Assembly: GCA_964407525.1 (NCBI GenBank)
Contig: CAYOWC010000162.1
Span: 1-10,748 of the forward strand
Length of the DNA stretch: 10,748 nucleotides
Reading direction: 5' to 3'
Source of the DNA: DUZB01 sp964407525
GTDB taxonomy: Bacteria; Desulfobacterota; DSM-4660; Desulfatiglandales; Desulfatiglandaceae
Positions 1 to 7,194 of this stretch are shown one piece after another. Both the position numbers and the translations under genes were made by a program. The notes under the pieces were generated by a model, which was not told where the DNA came from, ran no database searches, and saw only the letters and a list, made by a program, of their open reading frames with translations. The first letter of the stretch is position 1, and the number at the start of each line of letters is the position of its first letter.

Positions 1-1779
1 AAAACGACCACGAAATATGGTGATCGGATTGCCATACGCAAAAAAGAATATGGCCTCTGGCGTGATATATCGTGGAATGAATACTACCAGGCGGTGAAAT
101 ATGTTGGCTCGGCCCTCATCTCCATGGGTCTTGAAAAAGGTGATCGTGTCTCCATCATAGGGGACAATTGCCCTGAATGGGTCACCATCGATCTTGCTGT
201 CCAGTCCTGTGGGGGAATCGCAGCCGGGGTTTATTCTACGAACGCCTGGCCTCAGGTGGAGTATGTCCTTGAGAATTCCGACTCCAAATTTTTCTTTGTG
301 GAAAATGAGGAGCAATTGGATAAGTGGTTCAATTTCAGGCACGATGTTCCTTCACTGCAAAAGGTCATTGTATGGGATCTCGAGGGATTACGAGATTTTG
401 CAGACCCGATGGTCATGACCTATGATGAGCTAATAGAACTGGGGAAGGATTTTGCCAGGGATAATCCTGATCTTTTTGAGGAACGCATCAATCAGATTGA
501 TCTTGAAGATGTTGCCGTCCTTATTTATACTTCCGGTACAACAGGTCCCCCGAAAGGGGCTATGCTGACCCATAGAAATCTCATGTGGATGGGCAGTGCA
601 ATTACCCTGGAAAATCCCATGTCCGATGAAGACGAGGTCCTTTCATTTTTACCGCTTTGCCACGTTTTCGAGCAGCTCTTTTCCATTATGGGGCATATTA
701 CGCATGGGTACGTGGTTAATTTTGTCGAAAATATGGAGACGGTGAATGATAATATGATTGAGGTGTCTCCAACCGTGGGGTATGCGGTCCCTCGTATATG
801 GGAGAAATACCTGTCGGCGGTGTACATTAAGATGTCGGATGCCACCTGGTTCAAAAAGCTGGTTTTTGGCATGGCTCTTAACATAGGAAAAAAACGTGCC
901 ACCCTCAACATGAATTTTAAACCCATCCCTGGATATCTGGAAATTCTTTACAAGCTGGCCCATTTTGCCGTTTTTCGAAAATTGAAAGAACGGTTAGGGT
1001 TTGACAGGATGCGAATTGCCTATTCCGGTGCAGCTCCCATATCCCCGGATGTTTTGCATTTCTTTCAGTCCATCGGTGTGAACCTGGTCGAAGGATATGG
1101 GCAGACGGAAGGTACAGGGGTTACCTGTGTGTCCAAGGTAGGAAAGGTGAAGTTTGGAACGGTCGGACCGCCCTTGACGGGAACAGAGATCAAGATTGCA
1201 GAGGATGGTGAAATCCTGGTGAAATCTCCCAGCGTATTCAAGGGATATTTCAAGAACCCGAAAGCCACAGAAGAAACGATCAAGGATGGGTGGCTCTATT
1301 CCGGGGATGTGGGGGAGATCGACGAAGATGGTTATCTCAAGATTACTGACCGGAAAAAAGATATTATCGTGACGGCCGGGGGAAAGAACATTACCCCGCA
1401 ATTCATAGAAAATAAATTGAAATTCAGTCCCTACATCAATGATGCTGTAGTCATCGGCGACAAGAGAAAGTTCATTTCCAGCCTGATTATGATTGATGAA
1501 GACAATGTGGTCAAATTTGCCCAGGATAACAAGGTGCAGTTCTCTACCTATAAGGATTTGACGCAGAGCGCGGAAATCAACAAACTTATCCAGGAAGAAG
1601 TGATCAAGGTGAACGATACCTTGGCCCGCGTTGAGCAGATCAAGAAGTTTACCATTCTTCCTAAAATGCTTTATGAAGAAGATGGTGAAGTGACCCCCAC
1701 CATGAAGGTGAAACGAAACTATGTGAATGAGGCGTTTGGTGATCTGATTGAGGGGATGTATACAAGGAAGAAGGTTTAG
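1..1779 (+). CDS. Long-chain acyl-CoA synthetase (AMP-forming), 5' partial
   Basis: Adenylates a carboxylic acid, probably a long-chain fatty acid, with ATP and transfers it to CoA. The reading frame is open from base 1, giving 592 visible residues. Family members are about 600 long, and the visible start (KYGDRIAIRKKEYG) aligns near the usual N-terminus, so I infer that some 10-30 residues are missing; the GTG at 94 is internal. Visible motifs are the ATP/AMP P-loop YTSGTTGPPKG (bases 526-558), the GYGQTEG adenine-binding motif (1093-1113), YSGDVGEIDEDGYLKITDRK with the hinge Asp/Arg (about 1297-1356), AGGKNITP (about 1375-1398) and the late TPTMKVKR motif with the candidate catalytic Lys (about 1693-1716). 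This is the membrane-associated FACL/FadD15-like branch. The exact chain length cannot be read from sequence. Its stop lies 8 bases from the stop of the convergent exonuclease gene. Family call is very secure, substrate is not. Confidence 0.95.
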   Translation, partial: KTTTKYGDRIAIRKKEYGLWRDISWNEYYQAVKYVGSALISMGLEKGDRVSIIGDNCPEWVTIDLAVQSCGGIAAGVYSTNAWPQVEYVLENSDSKFFFVENEEQLDKWFNFRHDVPSLQKVIVWDLEGLRDFADPMVMTYDELIELGKDFARDNPDLFEERINQIDLEDVAVLIYTSGTTGPPKGAMLTHRNLMWMGSAITLENPMSDEDEVLSFLPLCHVFEQLFSIMGHITHGYVVNFVENMETVNDNMIEVSPTVGYAVPRIWEKYLSAVYIKMSDATWFKKLVFGMALNIGKKRATLNMNFKPIPGYLEILYKLAHFAVFRKLKERLGFDRMRIAYSGAAPISPDVLHFFQSIGVNLVEGYGQTEGTGVTCVSKVGKVKFGTVGPPLTGTEIKIAEDGEILVKSPSVFKGYFKNPKATEETIKDGWLYSGDVGEIDEDGYLKITDRKKDIIVTAGGKNITPQFIENKLKFSPYINDAVVIGDKRKFISSLIMIDEDNVVKFAQDNKVQFSTYKDLTQSAEINKLIQEEVIKVNDTLARVEQIKKFTILPKMLYEEDGEVTPTMKVKRNYVNEAFGDLIEGMYTRKKV

Positions 1780-1810
1780 GGGTTCTTTCAAAGCCCCCGC
1801 AGAGTTTTTT
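1779..1810 (+). terminator. Possible weak terminator between convergent genes
   Basis: A short stem can form from GGGG (1779-1782, plus adjoining TT) and CCCC (1794-1797). It is followed after 7 bases by six Ts (1805-1810) on the plus strand. The stem is weak and the T-run is offset, and no equivalent T-run is visible for the minus-strand gene. It is listed because it spans the space between two converging stops. Confidence 0.25.
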
Positions 1811-2531
1811 CCTTCATCTCTCGAAATCCCATTTCCATTAAGGGATGCAGGTTCACTATATCGGCGTTGTTGTACTCGATGAGAGTGCTCAGCGCTTTTT
1901 TATTTCCCCGCTGGTATGCATACCAGAGCCGGATCGCTTCAAATCCGTCGACGCCGTCAATATCTATTCCCCGCGTGATTTCCAGCTCTTTCTCAATCCT
2001 CTTAAGGCCCCCCGTATAACCCAGCTTTTTTAATACAAATCTAAGATCAATATGCCCCCCCGGCAGGGAGATACCGGGAAAGCAGTTTCGAATAAAAGGA
2101 AGATCAAAGGAGGCGCCGTTGAAGGTGATTACAAGGTCATAGTCGGCGATGGCCGTTTCGAAATCTTCCAGGTTGATTCCGTTTACAAAGGTTTGGATCG
2201 TCTTTCCGTCATAAATCCCGATGACCGTAATTTCCGCCCCATCCTGCATGTATCCCGTTGTTTCTATGTCCAGGTAGACCGCCTTCTCCTTGAAAGCATC
2301 AAAAACCCTCCACATTTCTCCCGAAGAAAGCCTGTCATTGAAAAAAGAGATATCGTCCCTGTGCTTCAAAGATGCTTCAAGGGTCTGTTCCATCAGACGG
2401 TGTATCCCCGGCGAAAGAACTCCCTGGCCGCGGTCGATAAAATCCTGCCACGTATTGATGCCCCGTGCCCAAAGTCGCTGCTCTGTCTTGGGTCCTACCC
2501 CTTGTACGTGTATGAATGTTCTTTCAAGCAT
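1788..2531 (-). CDS. YprB-like DEDDy 3'-5' exonuclease (RNase H-like fold)
   Basis: Predicted nuclease of 247 residues. The N-terminus carries a helix-hairpin-helix-like stretch, HVQGVGPKTEQRLWARGI (residues 8-25), suited to nucleic-acid binding. The RNase H-like domain follows, with DIETTG (Asp88, Glu90), FNGASFDLPF (Asp143) and YNNADI (Tyr220, Asp224). Together these give a complete DEDDy metal-binding set of the kind known from the RNase_H_2/YprB family. The ATG at 2531 touches the N gap, but MLERTFIH is how I remember this family beginning, so I take it as the true start; its ribosome site is hidden in the gap. The frame continues through the Ns into the upstream aminopeptidase, which is an accident of gap length. 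It is the last gene of a minus-strand cluster and probably acts in RNA or DNA 3'-end processing. The exact substrate is unknown. Confidence 0.88.
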   Translation of the reverse strand: MLERTFIHVQGVGPKTEQRLWARGINTWQDFIDRGQGVLSPGIHRLMEQTLEASLKHRDDISFFNDRLSSGEMWRVFDAFKEKAVYLDIETTGYMQDGAEITVIGIYDGKTIQTFVNGINLEDFETAIADYDLVITFNGASFDLPFIRNCFPGISLPGGHIDLRFVLKKLGYTGGLKRIEKELEITRGIDIDGVDGFEAIRLWYAYQRGNKKALSTLIEYNNADIVNLHPLMEMGFREMKEKTLRGL

Positions 2532-2631
2532 NNNNNNNNNNNNNNNNNNNNNNNNNNNNNNNNNNNNNNNNNNNNNNNNNNNNNNNNNNNNNNNNNNNNN
2601 NNNNNNNNNNNNNNNNNNNNNNNNNNNNNNN
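2532..2631. other. Assembly gap (100 Ns)
   Basis: Exactly 100 Ns, the conventional size for a scaffold gap of unknown length. It hides the last residues of the M29 aminopeptidase and the ribosome-binding site of the exonuclease gene. Nothing should be concluded from reading frames that cross it. Confidence 0.98.
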
Positions 2632-3779
2632 AGATGGGCCGTGACCATTTTTTTCTCCGTGTTTACAAGGTCCCAGTGCAGGGCTGAATCATTAAAACCC
2701 AGTTTCTCTTTCATTTCTTCCGTCAGTTCAGATGGATCTCCATCATAGGTATCCGTGTAAGACATACCGACGGCGAGGTGACAATTTCCTTGACGGCCCC
2801 CGTAATTTTCATCAAAGAGGGTGTTTGCCATGAATCGGTTAATTTTTGAGAACCTTTTATCTGTAAGCGAAAATTCACCAACCCTGCTTGCTCCTTTATC
2901 CATGGTGAGCTGTTTTTTTGTGAATTCACTCCCTTTTTCGGCCTTCACTCCGACGGCAACGCCTTTTTTGAACAAAAGCTCTACGCCCTCCACATAGTTC
3001 CCACTCCTGAAAGAGGCCTGGTTGGCAAAATATCTTCCTTCTGTTCCATGCCAGTCAGGGGAGATGAAGAGTTCGAAGCTGGGAATATTGTGTCCCGATA
3101 TTCCAATCCACCTTCTTTTGTCGCCGGGGGTTATTTTCATGTCAATACTTTTTGATTCTACCCGATAATAGGAGACATCCATGGCGTTCAACCAATCCTT
3201 GATAGCGATGGCGTCCTTAAAAACCCCTTTCCAAACTGCTACAGGATCCGGCTTGTCGAGATAGCATGCTTTAATGATTTGGTTTGTGTACTGTCTCATG
3301 GTAAGACCTGCCTGTTTAGCCAGCTCCTCGGTGGGAAAAGTACACAGAGTCCATCCGAGATCGCCCTTGTCTTCTCTTTTCCGCATGATATCTCTCAGTG
3401 GTTTCATGGCCACTGCGGTTTTGCCTATCCTTTTCGGATCGATATCCGCCAAATGTGTCAGTGAAGTGGGGGCGTGCAGAAAAATCCGGCCTTGGATCTG
3501 TTTATACAGGTCTTCTTGCCATGATCCCACGAAAACGAGCTGTTTATTGTTCGCTTTCTGGTAAAAATCATGTTCCATCGCAGGGGTCAATCCTGAACGC
3601 ATGACCGGATGCATGCCCATATCCAGCAGTTTTCCATGGACGGCCTCAGCAAGCTCAAGGGCAGCAAACTGAAACTGGACGAGAACGACATCCCCTTTTT
3701 TGAATGTCCCAGTCCTTGCCGTCTTTAGGCCCCATAACAAAACATTGGCGTATTTATCGATTTGCTTCTTGGTAAACAT
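2632..3779 (-). CDS. M29-family metallo-aminopeptidase, 3' partial
   Basis: Thermophilic-metalloprotease family (AmpS/AmpT/PepS-like) aminopeptidase, a cytosolic dinuclear-metal enzyme that removes N-terminal residues from peptides. 382 residues are visible before the gap; the family is about 370-415 long, so probably only about 20 C-terminal residues are lost. Candidate metal ligands and catalytic residues match the family pattern: Glu236 in IPSFELFISP, Glu302 in RVGEFSLTD, His334 and Tyr341 in CHLAVGMSY, and His368/Asp370 in ALHWD. The spacings of 66 residues (Glu-Glu) and 7 (His-Tyr) agree with what I recall of Thermus AmpT. The start ATG at 3779 is preceded by GGAGG at good spacing, and the upstream PUA-like gene ends 13 bases earlier, so the two are probably co-transcribed. 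I see no signal peptide. Confidence 0.93.
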
Positions 3780-3792
3780 GGTGAATCCTCCG

Positions 3793-4338
3793 TTAGGTTG
3801 ATACAGGGGAATCTGCGATCATGGCGGTTCTGAGTTGATTCCCCGGAAGCTGGGAGCGAATTCTTCCGTTGATAAAAAAGCCCACTCCCAAGATACAATT
3901 TTCATGGTTTGCAAGGATTACATACCCTTTTTCGTAGTCTTGATCAACAGGGATTTGCTCGCCGGCCACCAGTCGCAGCAGGTTGTCCGGACTTATACGG
4001 TATACTCTCTTCGTGGCAAACCTGCCGAACGACTGAATAAACCGCGTTGTCGGTTTTACGAATTGTCCCACTTTTCGAAATGATCTCAACCCCACTTTTG
4101 ATACTTTTATCCGGGAAACATTTTCAAGGAGAGCCGATGAATGCAGGAGAAACCACCCCGTTTTCTGTTTGAAAAGAAGATGCTCCCGGAATAGATTTTC
4201 AGGAATACCAAACCTTTCGTAAAGATAGGAGAAAAGGAGTGTTCGATCATTGTTTCCGGCCAATTCCGGCCATGAAGAATCCCACTGAATCGACTCTGTG
4301 GGGATAGTATCTTTTTGCGCATTTAAGTCGCTTATCAT
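3793..4338 (-). CDS. PUA-like RNA-binding protein, partner of the NSUN-type methyltransferase
   Basis: Protein of 181 residues without a catalytic motif. Its second half resembles the PUA-like RNA-binding domain found at the C-terminus of RsmF/NSUN-type m5C methyltransferases: KPTTRFIQSFGRFATK (residues 95-110), then a GYVILANHENCILGVGFF segment (138-155) and NGRIRSQLP (157-165). From memory, haloarchaea carry similar stand-alone proteins (DUF7122-like). The first half contains ERFGIPENLF (41-50), also typical of the segment between catalytic and PUA-like domains. I place the start at ATG 4338 because AAAGGA lies about 7 bases upstream; an in-frame ATG at 4377 is possible but less likely. It overlaps the methyltransferase gene by 92 bases in another frame. 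I infer that it supplies RNA recognition to that enzyme. Function is inferred from domain similarity and position, not from an assigned orthologue. Confidence 0.8.
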   Translation of the reverse strand: MISDLNAQKDTIPTESIQWDSSWPELAGNNDRTLLFSYLYERFGIPENLFREHLLFKQKTGWFLLHSSALLENVSRIKVSKVGLRSFRKVGQFVKPTTRFIQSFGRFATKRVYRISPDNLLRLVAGEQIPVDQDYEKGYVILANHENCILGVGFFINGRIRSQLPGNQLRTAMIADSPVST

Positions 4339-5155
4339 AGGTTTTTCCTTTCCAGTCGGTGATTCCTGGAGCAACATTCAAACCCGGATAGAGTGGAAAA
4401 AGATCTGCGTCTCTTTCGTTCAGCAGATAGTCCACTACCGATTCATTCTCTTCAGGGCTGTAGGTACAGGTGGAATAAAGCATCCGTCCGTTTTTTTTCA
4501 ACAGATCAAATCCCCGGAGTATGATCCTCTTCTGGAGATCAGGCAGTTTTTCTCGCCCTCTTCCTTTCCTGTATTGTACCTTTTCGTTGGTTTTTCTAAA
4601 TCTTCCTTCCCCAGAGCAGGGGACATCCGCCATGACATAACCAAAACGCTGTTTTAACGGGAATTCCTGGGCCTGGTAACCCGTTAGCACGGCATTGAGT
4701 ACGCCTAGCCGCGAAAGGGTATGTCCTAAGGACAGGTGACGAGAGGCATACAGATCGTTGGAAACGATGATGCCCGTGTTCTCCATTATTTGTGCGCAAT
4801 GGGCTGATTTTCCGCCGGGAGAAGCGCACATGTCCAGAAGACTGGTATCCTTTTCGGGGTCGAGAGCATAGGCTGCCATGGCGGAAGTGAGGGCCTGGGG
4901 ATGCAGGTATCCCAGAAAATATTCCAAAAGATTTCCCGGAAAAGGCAAATTTGGCGCCAGATAGAGGGTGTCGTATTTCTTGGAAGCCCGTATAAGAGAG
5001 ATCCCTCTTTTTCTCAGGGTCTCGACTACGAACGTGGGGTTCACCTTGAGACGATTGATGGTCAAATAGGTGGGCAGGGGATTTAAAAGACTTTCCTGGA
5101 AAAGAGAAAATTCGGGGATAATATCTGCGTATTCATTGAACATGTAGCGTTCCAT
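4247..5155 (-). CDS. RsmB/NOP2/Sun-family RNA (cytosine-5)-methyltransferase
   Basis: SAM-dependent methyltransferase that forms 5-methylcytosine in rRNA or tRNA, 302 residues. Visible motifs are the SAM-binding loop LDMCASPGGKS (107-117), NDLYASR with the ribose-binding Asp134, ADVPCSGEGRFRK (176-188) with Cys180, and YSTCTYSPEENE (227-238) with Cys230. Both cysteines of the two-cysteine mechanism are present, so the enzyme is probably active. The protein ends right after KRYYPHRVDSVGFFMAGI, the normal end of the catalytic core. It therefore lacks the C-terminal PUA-like extension of E. coli RsmF, and the overlapping downstream gene encodes a domain of that type. The start is taken at ATG 5155; ATG 5143 (fifth codon) is an alternative, as neither has a strong ribosome site. 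It is first in the minus-strand cluster. Whether the target is rRNA or tRNA cannot be told from sequence. Confidence 0.92.
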   Translation of the reverse strand: MERYMFNEYADIIPEFSLFQESLLNPLPTYLTINRLKVNPTFVVETLRKRGISLIRASKKYDTLYLAPNLPFPGNLLEYFLGYLHPQALTSAMAAYALDPEKDTSLLDMCASPGGKSAHCAQIMENTGIIVSNDLYASRHLSLGHTLSRLGVLNAVLTGYQAQEFPLKQRFGYVMADVPCSGEGRFRKTNEKVQYRKGRGREKLPDLQKRIILRGFDLLKKNGRMLYSTCTYSPEENESVVDYLLNERDADLFPLYPGLNVAPGITDWKGKTYDKRLKCAKRYYPHRVDSVGFFMAGIGRKQ

Positions 5156-5180
5156 GTAGTAAAAGTTATGTTAAGCGGTA

Positions 5181-5210
5181 CATGTATTGAAAGAACGGAT
5201 GCTTTGTCAA
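5181..5210 (-). promoter_or_regulatory. Candidate promoter for the methyltransferase cluster
   Basis: On the minus strand a perfect TTGACA (5210-5205) is followed after 18 bases by TACATG (5186-5181), a poor match to the -10 consensus. A transcript from here would have a short leader before the ATG at 5155 or 5143. The support is one good hexamer in the right place, nothing more. Confidence 0.3.
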
Positions 5211-5215
5211 GAAAA

Positions 5216-5275
5216 TTGAATAGAATACCAAAGAGCCATTATTTTTTGCTTGACGAAATAAACTTGAATAGAATA
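5216..5275. repeat. Pair of 12-base direct repeats in the divergent control region
   Basis: TTGAATAGAATA occurs perfectly at 5216-5227 and at 5264-5275, 48 bases apart centre to centre. The second copy covers the proposed -10 of the padR-side promoter and runs into the palindrome GAATATTC (5271-5278). Position and duplication suggest operator sites, possibly for the PadR protein encoded just downstream; this is inference. Confidence 0.5.
5246..5274 (+). promoter_or_regulatory. Candidate promoter for the PadR/molybdopterin-binding protein pair
   Basis: TTGCTT (5246-5251), a 17-base spacer and TAGAAT (5269-5274) form a fair sigma-70-type promoter about 45 bases upstream of the PadR ribosome site. 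The -10 lies within a copy of the 12-base direct repeat, so a protein bound there would be expected to block transcription. Confidence 0.4.
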
Positions 5276-5325
5276 TTCCAGTATGGATTATTCTTATGGT
5301 TTCGGAGTACAATGGAGGGTACCGT

Positions 5326-5865
5326 ATGAAAGACAAGCCGATAACGGAATATATTTTGCTTGGCGCCCTCATGTCGGGGCCCATGCACGGATATGAAATT
5401 TTACGATTTCTCGACGCAGACCTGGGTTGGACCTGGCGCGTGAGCACAAGCCAGCTCTATGCTCTCCTGAAAAGGCTTGAGAGTGGTGGACTTGTTACCT
5501 CCGCTATGGAGTCCCAGGACACGCGGCCATCGAAAAGAGTTTTTTCTCTGAATACGTCCGGAAAAAAGAAGTTTATGGAGTGGTTGAAGCAACCAAGCTC
5601 CTATGTTCGAGACCTTCGAACCGAGTTCCTGGCCAAAATTTTTTTCTTTCGAAAGCTGTCCGTGAAAGGAAGTCCTGTGTTGGTATACGATCAGATCAAA
5701 GTCCTGGAGAGCGTGAGAGAACGGTTTGTGAAATTGCGGAAGGAAGAACTAGACCATTATAAGAGCATGGTTTTTGGTTTCAAGACAGCTACCCTCAGTG
5801 GATGGCTTGATTGGCTTGAGAAAGAGGCTGTGTCGTTTGCGAAGGAAATCGAAACAAATCTCTGA
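5326..5865 (+). CDS. PadR-family transcriptional regulator
   Basis: DNA-binding repressor of 179 residues. The N-terminal winged helix spans about residues 5-85: ITEYILLGALMSGPMHGYEI, the recognition-helix region STSQLYALLKRLESGGLV, and the wing TRPSKRVFSLNTSGKKKF. Residues about 100-179 form the charged, helical C-terminal dimerisation domain (PadR C-terminal/Vir-like type). The start at ATG 5326 is chosen over the in-frame ATG at 5296 because GGAGGGT ends 5 bases upstream and the protein then begins directly at the winged helix. It lies 15 bases before the molybdopterin-binding protein gene in the same direction, so the two probably form an operon. PadR proteins usually repress their own promoter and a neighbour; the repeats upstream are plausible targets. 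The effector is unknown. Confidence 0.92.
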   Translation: MKDKPITEYILLGALMSGPMHGYEILRFLDADLGWTWRVSTSQLYALLKRLESGGLVTSAMESQDTRPSKRVFSLNTSGKKKFMEWLKQPSSYVRDLRTEFLAKIFFFRKLSVKGSPVLVYDQIKVLESVRERFVKLRKEELDHYKSMVFGFKTATLSGWLDWLEKEAVSFAKEIETNL

Positions 5866-5880
5866 TGTTCAGGAGGCACT

Positions 5881-6927
5881 ATGTCAAACAAATTTAAATC
5901 ATCTGCAACCGTGATTTCTGTGGATCAGGCTGTTGGAACCATCCTGGCCCATGATATTACGGAGATCAGGCCGGGCAATTTCAAGGGGCCGGCCTTTAAA
6001 AAAGGGCATATCGTTACCGAGGAGGATGTCCCTCACCTCAAAAGAGTCGGCAAAGAACATCTCTATGTGCTGCATCTCGAACCGGGAGAGATTCACGAGG
6101 ACAATGCTGCCCTTGCCCTTTCTGCAGCTTTATCAGGGTCTGGTGTGGTCTTTGACCCCAATCCGTCGGAGGGAAAAATTTCCCTGAGGGCCGAGTACGA
6201 CGGCCTTTTGAAAGTGAATGTGGATGTTCTTACAGCCCTTAACCTTGTCCCTGATATCAGCTGTTCTTCGAGGCACAATAATTCGGTTGTCGAAAAGGAC
6301 GAAATTATTGCCGCCACCCGTGCTATCCCTTTAGTTATCGACGAAAGTCTGTTAAACCAAGCCGTTAAATTGGCGGAAGAAGCCAGCGGAATTTTTTCCG
6401 TCAAACCGCTGGCTACACCGATGACCGGGCTCGTGATTACCGGGAATGAAGTCTATAATGGTCTCATTGATGATAAATTCGCTCCAATTATCAGGCGAAA
6501 ATTGAAATCTTATCATTGCGAGGTGATTGGCACTGCTTTTTCACCGGATGATAAACCGAAGATCATCAAGGAAATCCAAAGGCACTTGGAGAATGGGGCG
6601 GAAATGCTTATTGTGGCAGGTGGAATGAGTGTGGATCCCGATGATATTACCCGGTTAGCCATTGCAGACGCGGGTGCCGAGGATGTGGTGTATGGAACGC
6701 CGGTCATACCCGGAGCCATGTTTCTTACGGGGCGTATTGGTAACGTTCCGATTTTGGGATTGCCTGCCTGTGTCCTTTTTTATCGGGCAACTGTGCTTGA
6801 TCTGATTTTGCCAAGGGTCCTGGTTGGGGAAACGATTACAAGGGAAGATCTTGCTGCCATGGCCCATGGGGGATTGTGCCTCAATTGCGATCAATGTCAT
6901 TTCCCCAGGTGTTCTTTCGGGAAGTAA
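5881..6927 (+). CDS. Molybdopterin-binding protein (MoeA/MogA-like domain) with four-cysteine tail
   Basis: Protein of 348 residues. The N-terminal part (about 10-65) resembles the MoeA entry segment: AVGTILAHDITEI, then GPAFKKGHIV. A central region (about 75-175) is specific to this subfamily. The C-terminal MoCF-type domain (about 180-320) carries ITGNEVYNGLIDDK (186-199), VAGGMSVDPDDIT (245-257), PGAM (277-280) and LGLPACVLF (292-300), corresponding to the molybdopterin-binding loops of MogA/MoeA. The protein ends in HGGLCLNCDQCHFPRCSFGK, with Cys333, 336, 339 and 344 (C-x2-C-x2-C-x4-C), able to bind an Fe-S cluster or zinc. It probably handles molybdenum cofactor for a hydroxylase rather than being the housekeeping MoeA, since XdhC- and YqeB-type genes are next to it. 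AGGAGG stands before the ATG. Domain call is secure; the exact step is not known. Confidence 0.85.
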   Translation: MSNKFKSSATVISVDQAVGTILAHDITEIRPGNFKGPAFKKGHIVTEEDVPHLKRVGKEHLYVLHLEPGEIHEDNAALALSAALSGSGVVFDPNPSEGKISLRAEYDGLLKVNVDVLTALNLVPDISCSSRHNNSVVEKDEIIAATRAIPLVIDESLLNQAVKLAEEASGIFSVKPLATPMTGLVITGNEVYNGLIDDKFAPIIRRKLKSYHCEVIGTAFSPDDKPKIIKEIQRHLENGAEMLIVAGGMSVDPDDITRLAIADAGAEDVVYGTPVIPGAMFLTGRIGNVPILGLPACVLFYRATVLDLILPRVLVGETITREDLAAMAHGGLCLNCDQCHFPRCSFGK

Positions 6928-6939
6928 GGTTTTTATTTT

Positions 6940-7190
6940 AGGCTCATCGCGGATTAACGTGATATTTTTGTCAGTTGTCGAATAGACCATGCTCAGATTC
7001 CGGGTGTCAGGTGTCAGGTGTCAGGAAAAAACCGGGCCGCATTCATAATACTCAACGTAATAACAAATAGTTATTCTCATTATAACCAGAAGGTAGGAAT
7101 CCCGCTGCGGCGGGACTGAAACCTGACACCCGAAACCTGACACCTCTGTTCCGGAAAAAGGGTTTCTTCACGCTAATCCGCGTTGAGCCT
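6940..7190. repeat. Nested inverted-repeat element with GGTGTCA heptamers (MITE/REP-like)
   Basis: Fills the space between two convergent genes. The outer arms at 6940-6962 and 7168-7190 are inverted copies of 23 bases with 2 mismatches (21 of 23 identical). Inside lies a second inverted pair: CGGGTGTCAGGT at 7001-7012 and its perfect complement at 7121-7132. The left inner arm belongs to three tandem GGTGTCA units (7003-7023); the right side has two TGACACC units (7124-7130, 7138-7144). The middle holds two small hairpins: AATAAC/GTTATT (7059-7075) and CCCGC/GCGGG (7101-7114). There is no coding potential. The right outer arm ends 4 bases before the XdhC stop codon. It is probably a non-autonomous mobile or palindromic intergenic repeat and may also fold in the 3' ends of both transcripts. 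Confidence 0.75.
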
Positions 7191-7194
7191 TATT

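Noticed and set aside
994..1791. 265-residue open frame antisense to the acyl-CoA synthetase
   Set aside because: No family signature, and it lies fully opposite a gene with all acyl-CoA ligase motifs; it is open only because of that gene's codon use.
2052..2748. Plus-strand open frames crossing the N gap
   Set aside because: They consist of the complement of the exonuclease and aminopeptidase genes, joined through undefined bases.
4247..4338. Programmed ribosomal frameshift joining the methyltransferase and the PUA-like protein
   Set aside because: I found no classical slippery heptamer in the overlap, and the downstream gene has its own ATG with a good ribosome site; separate translation is the simpler reading.
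5156..5325. Molybdenum-cofactor riboswitch upstream of the padR pair
   Set aside because: The expected leader is under about 60 bases and shows none of the multi-stem structure such a riboswitch needs.
5166..5447. 93-residue minus-strand frame in the divergent control region
   Set aside because: It runs into the start of the PadR gene, has no ribosome site or recognisable domain, and would cover both proposed promoters.
7003..7144. CRISPR-like array from repeated GGTGTCA/TGACACC words
   Set aside because: The units are only 7 bases, directly tandem and inverted, with no spacers and no cas genes.
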